Shown: one piece after another, positions 7,440-13,976 of the stretch
Numbering within the stretch: position 1 is the first letter of the stretch
How the letters are laid out: each line of letters starts with the position of its first letter
DNA from: an uncultured Methylophilaceae bacterium
GTDB taxonomy: Bacteria; Pseudomonadota; Gammaproteobacteria; Burkholderiales; Methylophilaceae
Length of the DNA: 64,000 nt
Direction of reading: 5' to 3'
Assembly: GCA_905618945.1 (NCBI GenBank)
Contig: CAJQTF010000011.1
Location: forward strand, 1 to 64,000
Notes under the pieces: generated by a model
The model's database searches: none
What the model was told of the DNA's origin: nothing
The model's input: only the letters and a program-made list of their open reading frames with translations
Made by a program: the position numbers and the translations under genes

Positions 7440-9398
7440 ATGTTTAATAAAAAACTACTCTTACTTTTGCCAATCCTAGCAGCTTCAGTTAATGCAGAAC
7501 CAGTCATACAAACAGAAGAAATCATTGTAAAAAACTATAAATACGATAGCAAAGAAGGGCTCTCACCATACTCAGTAGAAATCCATTCCGCAAAAGAAAT
7601 TGCACTAGCAGGAAGTGCTTCTTTAATGGATTATCTTACTCAACATACATCTTTAAACATTATGCCAAGCTATGGCGATAAATCTAAACCGTTGATAGAT
7701 ATGAGGGGTTATGGAGTTGAATCTGGGTATCAAAATGTTGTGATCTCAGTAGATGGGCAACGATTAAATAACATAGATCAGAGTTCTCAACTTATTGGGT
7801 CTATTGATATCAGCAGTATTGAAAGAATAGAGATTGCTAAAGGTACAGGATCGGTAAAATATGGTGATGGTGCTATGGGAGGTGTGATACAAATTTATAC
7901 TAAAGATTATAATGGTTACTCTTTAGAGACTGCGCTTGGCAGTAGTGGGACAGTTAAAAAAATTGCTAATGCTGGATTTAAAGGAAAGAAATTTAACTTA
8001 TCGGTTAATGCAACAGATGATAGGCATGCAGGGTTTAGTGATAGAGATGTAACAGGTCAAAAAGATAATTTTCAAAATAAATCACAATCCGCTAAATTAA
8101 ATATTGCGGCATCAAACGACTTACTATTGAATTTTGGAGTCTCTAGTTCAAGGATTAATTCTTATTTAAAGGGCCCTATGACAAAAGAAGAATTTGTAAA
8201 TAACCCAGCCCAACATTCTGTTGAGACATACAATAATTATGACACTGACTCTGATAAATATAGTACTGGGCTTGCTTATAAAGTTAATAAAAAATTAAAT
8301 GTAACTGCAGATTATTATTACGAAGATAAAATTTATAATGCGACAAGAGCTTATGGATCGCTTTATACGAAGGATTATAAAGGCTTGAATCTTTCAGCAG
8401 AGTACTTAGAAAAAAATTATACAATCTCAACAGGGCTAGATTATTTTGATGGCGAGCGAGTAGATACTACGAATGCAGGAACGACAACGAAAGATAACAT
8501 TGCTATATATATTGAATCAGAATTTCAACCCAATTGGCTCCCTGAAAAAGCTGCACTCTCTGCAGGGATCAGACAGGAGCGAGTGGATTATACCCATTCT
8601 GATGCAACCGCTAGTTACTCAACACATGAATCGCTAACTGCTTGGGATGTGGGACTAAATTATGTAGTTGATAGTCAATTAAGTTTCTTTGGGAATGTGA
8701 ATCATGCCTACCAAGCACCAGATATCGATCGATTTTTCGAAGGAGTCTACGAAAACTGGGTATGGGTTAGACGTGACTTTAATGGATTTATTAAGCCCTC
8801 AGAAGTTAATACAATAAATGTGGGCGTTAATCATATTACTCAAGCAAATAAATTAAAAATTGTTGCTTTTTATTCAGATCTTGAAAATGAGATTGTTTAC
8901 ATCAATAGTACAGTTGGAAATGGGAATATTGATAATTCTGAAAAATATGGACTTGAAATTCACGATACCTATAAATTTAATAATAAATCAAATATTAATC
9001 TAGTCTACAAATACATTGAAGCAAAAATTGGTAAAAATTCGGATGGCTTCATAGATGGGAAAACTTTGCCTGGGGTTCCTAAGCATTCAATACTAGCAAA
9101 TCTACAGCATAAATTTTCTGATCAAATGCAATTTAATCTAAGTCATACTTGGAAACAAAGGGCGTTTATTATGTCTGATTATGCGAATACAAATGCACAA
9201 AAAGCACCTGCGTATAGTTCAACAGATGCCAACATCGATTATGAAGTTAAAAGATTCCCGCAATTTAAAAAAGTCAGACTCTATGGCTCAGTAACAAATA
9301 TCTTTGAACATAAAAATGCATTGCAAGGATATGCGGATTCCCTATACGCATTTAACTTTTCTAGAGCTTGGATGACAGGCCTTAAAATTGATTTCTAA
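7440..9398 (+). CDS. btuB: TonB-dependent vitamin B12 receptor, BtuB-like
   Basis: An outer-membrane gated porin of 652 residues, called as the cobalamin receptor because it lies behind a cobalamin riboswitch. Signal peptide is residues 1-19 (FNKKLLLLLPILAASVNA). A TonB-box-like TEEIIVK follows, then the plug domain with LIDMRGYGVESGYQNV, VISVDGQRLNN, IERIEIAKGTGSVKYGDGA and GGVIQIYT. The remainder is beta barrel ending in the aromatic terminal strand GLKIDF. The start at 7440 has an AGGA site 5 bp upstream and gives a clean signal peptide; earlier in-frame ATGs (7404, 7416) lie in a hairpin. The BtuM-like gene follows after 55 bp. Confidence 0.9.
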   Translation: MFNKKLLLLLPILAASVNAEPVIQTEEIIVKNYKYDSKEGLSPYSVEIHSAKEIALAGSASLMDYLTQHTSLNIMPSYGDKSKPLIDMRGYGVESGYQNVVISVDGQRLNNIDQSSQLIGSIDISSIERIEIAKGTGSVKYGDGAMGGVIQIYTKDYNGYSLETALGSSGTVKKIANAGFKGKKFNLSVNATDDRHAGFSDRDVTGQKDNFQNKSQSAKLNIAASNDLLLNFGVSSSRINSYLKGPMTKEEFVNNPAQHSVETYNNYDTDSDKYSTGLAYKVNKKLNVTADYYYEDKIYNATRAYGSLYTKDYKGLNLSAEYLEKNYTISTGLDYFDGERVDTTNAGTTTKDNIAIYIESEFQPNWLPEKAALSAGIRQERVDYTHSDATASYSTHESLTAWDVGLNYVVDSQLSFFGNVNHAYQAPDIDRFFEGVYENWVWVRRDFNGFIKPSEVNTINVGVNHITQANKLKIVAFYSDLENEIVYINSTVGNGNIDNSEKYGLEIHDTYKFNNKSNINLVYKYIEAKIGKNSDGFIDGKTLPGVPKHSILANLQHKFSDQMQFNLSHTWKQRAFIMSDYANTNAQKAPAYSSTDANIDYEVKRFPQFKKVRLYGSVTNIFEHKNALQGYADSLYAFNFSRAWMTGLKIDF

Positions 9399-9453
9399 TA
9401 ATTTAGTATTCTGATGTTAAAATCTGAAGCTTATAATTTAATTAAATTTAAAA

Positions 9454-10023
9454 ATGCAAAAACTACTTAAAAAAAATATTTTATTAGCTTTGATTTTATT
9501 GTTTCTTACTTTACTCACCCGAGCGAGTCATGAATTAACATCTTTTAGCCTACCAGATGCTAGTCTTGCAATTTTTATTGCAGCAGGTATTTTCTTAAAG
9601 CAAAGAAAGTGGCTCATAGTTTTTGTAGCTTCGATTGTTTCTTTAGATTGGTATATCATCAACATAAATAATATGACTCATATTAACTTTGAAGCTAGTT
9701 ATTTAGGGCACGTTTTTACTTATATTTTGACTTGGGAATTAAGCAGGAAATTTTTATCTGATAGTAAATTTCTTGAAGCAAAAATATTTCTTCCTTTTGC
9801 GTTTATTACTATAGTTCTTAGCTATATTATCTCATTTTCTAGCCATTATTTTTTATCAGGCTGGCAAAGTAATCCTAATTTTTATGATGGGTTAAGCTTC
9901 TTAGGGAATTATTTCAATTCGTTCTTTATCCCGAATGCCGTTTACGTATGTGTGCTATATGTTATTTTTAAAATAGCCCATGAAGTCTCAAAACTAGCAG
10001 TATTTAATAATAGAGCTTCATAG
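9454..10023 (+). CDS. btuM: BtuM-like cobalamin inner-membrane transporter
   Basis: A 189-residue, about six-helix membrane protein resembling BtuM, the solitary ECF-type S-component for B12 found in some betaproteobacteria. Landmarks: LTRASHE (21-27), LPDAS (33-37), D65 followed by Trp-Tyr, ASY (81-83), and the SFSSHYFLSGW stretch before the last helices. Placement directly behind a riboswitch-controlled btuB supports B12 transport across the inner membrane. The cysteine that coordinates and decyanates cobalamin in the studied Thiobacillus BtuM appears to be missing: by landmark alignment it falls at N78, and the only cysteine is C166 near the end. No ECF ATPase genes are nearby. Confidence 0.72.
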   Translation: MQKLLKKNILLALILLFLTLLTRASHELTSFSLPDASLAIFIAAGIFLKQRKWLIVFVASIVSLDWYIININNMTHINFEASYLGHVFTYILTWELSRKFLSDSKFLEAKIFLPFAFITIVLSYIISFSSHYFLSGWQSNPNFYDGLSFLGNYFNSFFIPNAVYVCVLYVIFKIAHEVSKLAVFNNRAS

Positions 10024-10058
10024 TAAACGCTAATCGACCATATCAGACATAAGTTTGA

Positions 10059-10064
10059 TATAAT
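10059..10064 (+). promoter_or_regulatory. -10 element for tRNA-Phe
   Basis: A perfect TATAAT 24 bp before the mature tRNA-Phe, followed by a GC-rich discriminator (TCGCC) typical of stringently controlled tRNA promoters. No convincing -35 box is seen. Confidence 0.5.
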
Positions 10065-10088
10065 TCGCCACTTGTTGTTATTTATTAT

Positions 10089-10164
10089 GGCCTGATAGCT
10101 CAGTCGGTAGAGCAGTGGATTGAAAATCCTCGTGTCGACAGTTCGATTCTGTCTCAGGCCACCA
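10089..10164 (+). tRNA. tRNA-Phe (GAA)
   Basis: A 76-nt cloverleaf with CCA encoded. Acceptor stem GGCCTGA pairs with TCAGGCC, the anticodon loop TTGAAAA gives GAA, and the T-arm contains GTTCGATTC. The D-loop reads AGCTCAGTCGGTAGAGC. Confidence 0.97.
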
Positions 10165-10213
10165 TTTTTAATAATCATTTCTTAAGTATTTTTGGCTAAA
10201 TGAAAAAACTAAG

Positions 10214-11032
10214 TTGAAAAATTCTAATCAAGCTTTTGGATATTACTCACCTATAGGTGTTAGTAAGATTATCTGCCTTCTAGCAAAAGTTGGTTTGGGC
10301 TTTGGCAGCATCAAGAAAATTTATGCAAAAATCTTAACAAAATTTAATGGGGATAATCCATTAGATATCATTTATCATAATTTAAAATTCAGATTATATC
10401 CACACAACAACACAATAGAATCAAAAATGGTCGTAAGTTCAAAATTGCGTGAAGGTAAAGAGCTTAAAGTGATTTCAAGCTTTATAGGGAGCGGTGGAAC
10501 ATTTCTTGATATTGGCGCTAATGTGGGCTATTACTCATTAATGGCAGCAAAACTCGGAGCAGATAAAATTTTAGCTATCGAGCCTAACCCGATTGTCCTC
10601 GATCGATTCAAGACTAATATAAAATTTAATAAATATGAAAAAAAAATTAAGGTTTGTAAGCTAGGAATCGGAGAGAAAAAAGATATTTTAGAGCTACGTC
10701 TTTCTCATACAGATATGGGAAGTAGTACGGTTTTAAATAATGACCTTGATAGCGATAAAATTAAAATAAAAATTATTCCTTTATCAGATTTGCTACAAAA
10801 AGAAGCCATCAAAAAGGTTGATGTCTTAAAGATTGATATTGAAGGGTTCGAAGATAGAGCTTTATTTCCCTACTTTGAGAAGTTAGAGAAGAAATTTTAT
10901 CCTAGACTAATCTTAATGGAAGATAGTAGCCAAAAAGAATGGGGAAGAAATATACTCGAATGGCTTCTAGCTAACGGGTATCATGTTTTAGCGAGAACTC
11001 GGGGTAATATTCTTATCACCACAGAAAAATAA
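10214..11032 (+). CDS. FkbM family methyltransferase
   Basis: A 272-residue SAM-dependent methyltransferase of the FkbM family. Motif I is FLDIGANVGYYSL (98-109), followed by AIEPNP and the family hallmark VLKIDIEGFEDRAL. Family members O-methylate sugars or small metabolites; the substrate cannot be read from sequence. The N-terminal 90 residues are family-variable. The only plausible start is TTG, since the nearby ATG at 10200 opens a 5-codon dead end. It stands alone between tRNA-Phe and a minus-strand operon, a common place for acquired genes, though base composition matches the surroundings. Confidence 0.83.
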   Translation: MKNSNQAFGYYSPIGVSKIICLLAKVGLGFGSIKKIYAKILTKFNGDNPLDIIYHNLKFRLYPHNNTIESKMVVSSKLREGKELKVISSFIGSGGTFLDIGANVGYYSLMAAKLGADKILAIEPNPIVLDRFKTNIKFNKYEKKIKVCKLGIGEKKDILELRLSHTDMGSSTVLNNDLDSDKIKIKIIPLSDLLQKEAIKKVDVLKIDIEGFEDRALFPYFEKLEKKFYPRLILMEDSSQKEWGRNILEWLLANGYHVLARTRGNILITTEK

Positions 11033-11106
11033 ATTTATTGCATAAGTGTCAAAATAAAATAATTCTGTCATTGCCTGCAACTTCCAAATTTCACTTCACC
11101 AGACAA

Positions 11107-11220
11107 TTATTTTTTGTTTTTGAGTTCAATGTTTCTAAATTCTAAAACAGTCATAACAACACCAACTATTGCCAATACAAAACAAAATAATCCTGTAAAA
11201 AATAATAATGAATCATCCAT
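11107..11220 (-). CDS. Tiny membrane protein, 37 aa (third gene of small-protein operon)
   Basis: A 37-residue ORF with one strong transmembrane helix (LLFFTGLFCFVLAIVGVVM) and a charged C-terminal tail ending ELKNKK. Translation is well supported: an AAAAAGGA ribosome-binding site inside the last codons of the upstream gene precedes the ATG by about 7 bp, and the two genes are separated by only 2 bp. No family recognised. The arrangement suggests a subunit made in step with its neighbours, but the function is unknown. Confidence 0.6.
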   Translation of the reverse strand: MDDSLLFFTGLFCFVLAIVGVVMTVLEFRNIELKNKK

Positions 11221-11222
11221 AC

Positions 11223-11399
11223 TTAGTCCTTTTTAGCTATTATCTTAAAATAAATAGCAAAAGTTAAAATTGAAGGTATCCATGTTGCCGTAAACAATGC
11301 TTCTTGTTTAGTATCAACTCCTTGGAACCACAAATAAGCAGTTGTTATAAATGCTACTGCTACTGAAATTAAAATGCATATATCTGATGTTTTGATCAT
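11223..11399 (-). CDS. Small two-helix membrane protein, 58 aa (second gene of small-protein operon)
   Basis: A 58-residue ORF opening MIKTSDICILISVAVAF, with two predicted helices joined by a short polar segment (FQGVDTKQEALF) and a basic C-terminal end (KIIAKKD). A strong AAAAAAGG site lies 8 bp before the ATG. It is preceded by the 62-residue gene at a 21-bp distance and followed by the 37-residue gene 2 bp later. No known family could be named with confidence; the WIPSIL segment of the second helix looks conserved in style with other short uncharacterised marine membrane proteins, which is only an impression. Confidence 0.65.
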   Translation of the reverse strand: MIKTSDICILISVAVAFITTAYLWFQGVDTKQEALFTATWIPSILTFAIYFKIIAKKD

Positions 11400-11420
11400 A
11401 AATTAAACCTTTTTTAAAAA

Positions 11421-11609
11421 TTAATCTTCATTCCAGAAAGCCCACGAACCGATTAATAAGAGAATTACTGCTAAGGATGCATGTGCTCTTATATTTGTTT
11501 CATTAGGCAGTTCTATTAAAAGTGGGACTATGTTAAACATACCTAATAGAAGCCACAATACTGATAACAATGATAAGAAAAGTGCAACTTTTCCAATTTT
11601 TCTTTTCAT
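11421..11609 (-). CDS. Small two-helix membrane protein, 62 aa (first gene of small-protein operon)
   Basis: A 62-residue protein with a basic N terminus (MKRKIGK), a first helix (VALFLSLLSVLWLLLGMF), a polar loop with NETNIRAHAS, a second helix (LAVILLLIGSWAFW) and an acidic C terminus. The ribosome-binding site AAAAAGG stands 6-7 bp before the ATG. A sigma-70-like promoter is placed about 70 bp upstream. It heads a tight operon with the 58- and 37-residue membrane ORFs. Function unknown. Confidence 0.7.
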   Translation of the reverse strand: MKRKIGKVALFLSLLSVLWLLLGMFNIVPLLIELPNETNIRAHASLAVILLLIGSWAFWNED

Positions 11610-11679
11610 AAAAACCTTTTTAATAGAGTATGAGTTTAACTAACACACAAATTTTTAGTGGGCTAATTAAATGTTTTAT

Positions 11680-11708
11680 GAGTATGCTTGAGACATATTT
11701 GATGTCAA
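11680..11708 (-). promoter_or_regulatory. Sigma-70-like promoter of the small membrane protein operon
   Basis: On the minus strand TTGACA (11703-11708) is followed after exactly 17 bp by ATACTC (11680-11685). The predicted transcript would have a leader of about 65 nt before the ATG at 11609. The perfect -35 suggests substantial expression. Confidence 0.55.
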
Positions 11709-11761
11709 CCCATAATTGATAATTATTGAATATCTTTCAAATTTAGTTATTATTAATATCA

Positions 11762-12670
11762 ATGAATAAATTTAATATAGGAATTGATCTAGGTGGTACT
11801 AAAATTGAATCAGTTGTTCTTGATCTTAATTTTAATATTTTATTTCGTCAAAGAATTTTAACTGAAAGCCAAAAAGGTTCTCAGCATGTACTTTCCCAAA
11901 TTGAAAATATATATTTACAAGCGATAAATCATATTGAAGACTCTGAACATACCCTTGGTGTTGGAACTCCCGGCTCGCTTTCTAAATCTACTGGATTATT
12001 AAGAAACTCTACTATTTCCTGTCAAAATGGATTACCAATTCATACTTTAATAGAAGAAAAATTAAATCATTCATTATCCATTGAAAACGATGCAAATTGC
12101 TTTGCTTTAGCAGAATCACATATGGGTGCTGGTAAAAAATATGGCTTAGTTTTTGGTGTAATAATGGGTACAGGCTGTGGCGGTGGATTTATTCACAATG
12201 GAGAATTAAGGGCCGGTCCACAAAGATTAGCTGGTGAATGGGGTCATTCAGTTATTGACCCAAATGGGCCATTATGCTTTTGTGGGAAAAATGGTTGTGT
12301 AAGTACTTATATTTCTGGGACTGGTCTTGAAGAAATGATTTATGATAGTTTAAAAATAAAGATTTCAGCTGAGAAATTTTTAAGCCAACTTATATACAAC
12401 AAAGAAGAGGAAGATATTTTAAATAAGTTCTATGAATTTTATGGTTTGTCATTAGCAAATATAATAAATACTATTGATCCAGATATAATTATTTTAGGGG
12501 GCGGCTTATCGAACCATAAGGATTTATACACAAAAGGATTGCAAATGGTTTATAAAAATATCTTTTGTGAGGAGCCAACTACCCCTATTATAAAAAATAT
12601 TCTTGGTGATTCGGCAGGCGTCATTGGTGCAGCTATAATTGGTAAAACCGGATCTATTAAAGATTGCTAA
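11762..12670 (+). CDS. ROK family sugar kinase (fructokinase/Mak-like)
   Basis: A 302-residue ATP-dependent sugar kinase. N-terminal phosphate-binding IGIDLGGTKIES, the catalytic region SIENDANCFALAE, the adenosine-side GTGCGGGF, and the ROK zinc module GEWGHS followed by CFCGKNGC are all present. Overall pattern is closest to E. coli Mak fructokinase (ISGTG after the zinc knuckle), but the glutamate usual after GCx is Ser here. Substrate could be fructose, glucose or N-acetyl sugars. It stands alone, with AT-rich spacers on both sides and only a weak ribosome-binding site. Confidence 0.85.
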   Translation: MNKFNIGIDLGGTKIESVVLDLNFNILFRQRILTESQKGSQHVLSQIENIYLQAINHIEDSEHTLGVGTPGSLSKSTGLLRNSTISCQNGLPIHTLIEEKLNHSLSIENDANCFALAESHMGAGKKYGLVFGVIMGTGCGGGFIHNGELRAGPQRLAGEWGHSVIDPNGPLCFCGKNGCVSTYISGTGLEEMIYDSLKIKISAEKFLSQLIYNKEEEDILNKFYEFYGLSLANIINTIDPDIIILGGGLSNHKDLYTKGLQMVYKNIFCEEPTTPIIKNILGDSAGVIGAAIIGKTGSIKDC

Positions 12671-12805
12671 ATTATGCTAAATAAATATTCACTTAAATAA
12701 TAAAAGTAGAAGGGTAAAAATTGACGATGAAGATGCTATGAACTAGTCCTATGTCAAAATTTATCTTCTTACAAGAAATTTTAATTAAAATATAATAGGT
12801 AAAAT

Positions 12806-13201
12806 ATGCTACAAATAACTGCACTATATGCTTCACTCCTCGCCTTTATTTATATTAAGCTGTCTATAAATGTTATTAATTTAAGAAAGTTTCATAAAGT
12901 ATCTCTTGGTCATAAAAATCATAAAGATCTTGAACAAGCCATTCGTGCACAAGCAAATTTTATTGAGTATGTACCCTTTGGTTTAATTTTATTAAGCTGT
13001 CTTGAGATTAATAAAATTCATCCAGCAATAGTTTTCTTATTGGGTGGCTTATTATTTATTGGTCGTTTTTTACATGCTAAATCATTTACGGTGCCTGGCA
13101 TAGACAACACGAAAAGAATTCAAGGTATTAAATTTACGTTCTGGTCAATTAGACTTATGGCAGCTATGTTGCTCCTCTCATTACTTGTTTCACTTGTTTA
13201 A
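12806..13201 (+). CDS. MAPEG family membrane protein
   Basis: A 131-residue, four-helix membrane protein of the MAPEG superfamily (relatives of microsomal glutathione transferase; bacterial YecN type). The signature RAQANFIEYVPFGLILLSCLE near residues 47-67 and GRFLHAKSF after the third helix are family-typical. Possible glutathione-dependent detoxification of hydrophobic electrophiles in the inner membrane; untested for this subgroup. TAGG lies 6-8 bp before the ATG. Confidence 0.83.
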   Translation: MLQITALYASLLAFIYIKLSINVINLRKFHKVSLGHKNHKDLEQAIRAQANFIEYVPFGLILLSCLEINKIHPAIVFLLGGLLFIGRFLHAKSFTVPGIDNTKRIQGIKFTFWSIRLMAAMLLLSLLVSLV

Positions 13202-13292
13202 GTTGATTCAGAATACAAATCATTCGCATTAACACATCATTATTCAACCTGTGTTAATTTATGACTTCAATAGATAAACAAGGAGAAATGTA

Positions 13293-13742
13293 ATGGCTGA
13301 TAATCAAAAAATTATTACTTCACTAAATAAAATTCTAGAAATGGAACTTGCTGGGGTTGTTCGCTATACCCATTATTCTTTAATGGTATATGGATATGGC
13401 CGCATTCCTATTATTAGTTGGTTAAGGGGTCAAGCAACTGAATCATTAGACCATGCAAATAAAGCTGGGGAATTAATTACTAATTTAGGAGGGCACCCAT
13501 CACTTGCGATTGGCCCACTCTTAGAAACTAATACACATGATATTGGTAATATACTGCGTGAATCTTTAGATCACGAAAAAGCTTCACTTGATTGTTATAA
13601 AGACTTATTAAAACTTGTTGGTGACAGCTCGATTATGCTTGAAGAGTATGCTCGAGAAATGATTTATACAGAAGAGCTACATATGGGTGAGGTTGATAAA
13701 ATGCTTAGATCACCTGGAGATGTAGAGCCATTTAGCAAATAA
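13293..13742 (+). CDS. Bacterioferritin-like diiron protein
   Basis: A 149-residue four-helix-bundle ferritin. Ferroxidase ligands fall where bacterioferritin has them: E18, E50/H54, E95, E127 and H130. The heme-ligating methionine of bacterioferritin (Met52) is Leu here, suggesting a heme-free ferritin-like iron store or oxidase. It is slightly shorter than the usual 155-160 residues. A textbook AAGGAGA ribosome-binding site precedes the ATG, suggesting good expression. tusA follows after 3 bp, so the two are co-transcribed. Confidence 0.85.
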   Translation: MADNQKIITSLNKILEMELAGVVRYTHYSLMVYGYGRIPIISWLRGQATESLDHANKAGELITNLGGHPSLAIGPLLETNTHDIGNILRESLDHEKASLDCYKDLLKLVGDSSIMLEEYAREMIYTEELHMGEVDKMLRSPGDVEPFSK

Positions 13743-13745
13743 ACT

Positions 13746-13976
13746 ATGACTGAATTTGATTATGAAATAGATGCCATTGGGCTGAAATGCCCAATGCCTA
13801 TCCTTAAGTGTAAGAAAGGCCTTAATTCGCTTGATACAAACCAAATATTAAAAATAAAAACAACAGATAAAAGTGCAAAAAAAGACTTTGAAGCTTTTTG
13901 TAGAAATACTGGCCACGATTTAATTTTCTGTGAAATTGAAAGTGAAGTAACTACTTTTTATATAAAAAAAAATTAA
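13746..13976 (+). CDS. tusA: TusA family sulfurtransferase
   Basis: A 76-residue protein of the TusA/SirA fold. The sulfur-carrying cysteine is C15 in [15 protein letters not shown], with the family CPxP motif intact. Such proteins hand persulfide sulfur to tRNA 2-thiolation, molybdenum-cofactor or sulfur-oxidation pathways. It starts 3 bp after the ferritin-like gene. Its stop codon overlaps that of convergent valS in the shared sequence TTAA. Confidence 0.88.
   Translation: MTEFDYEIDAIGLKCPMPILKCKKGLNSLDTNQILKIKTTDKSAKKDFEAFCRNTGHDLIFCEIESEVTTFYIKKN

Noticed and set aside
9942-10178. Minus-strand 78-aa ORF across tRNA-Phe
   Set aside because: It runs antisense through the tRNA and the end of the BtuM-like gene; the sequence is a translation of tRNA.
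10089-11032. Genomic island inserted at tRNA-Phe
   Set aside because: No integrase or repeated tRNA 3' end was seen and composition is uniform; only the single FkbM gene is unusual.
12720-12800. Possible small RNA or hairpin before the MAPEG gene (GAAGAT...ATCTTC)
   Set aside because: Only a 6-bp stem with a long loop and no T-run; only a 14-codon ORF inside; nothing supportable.
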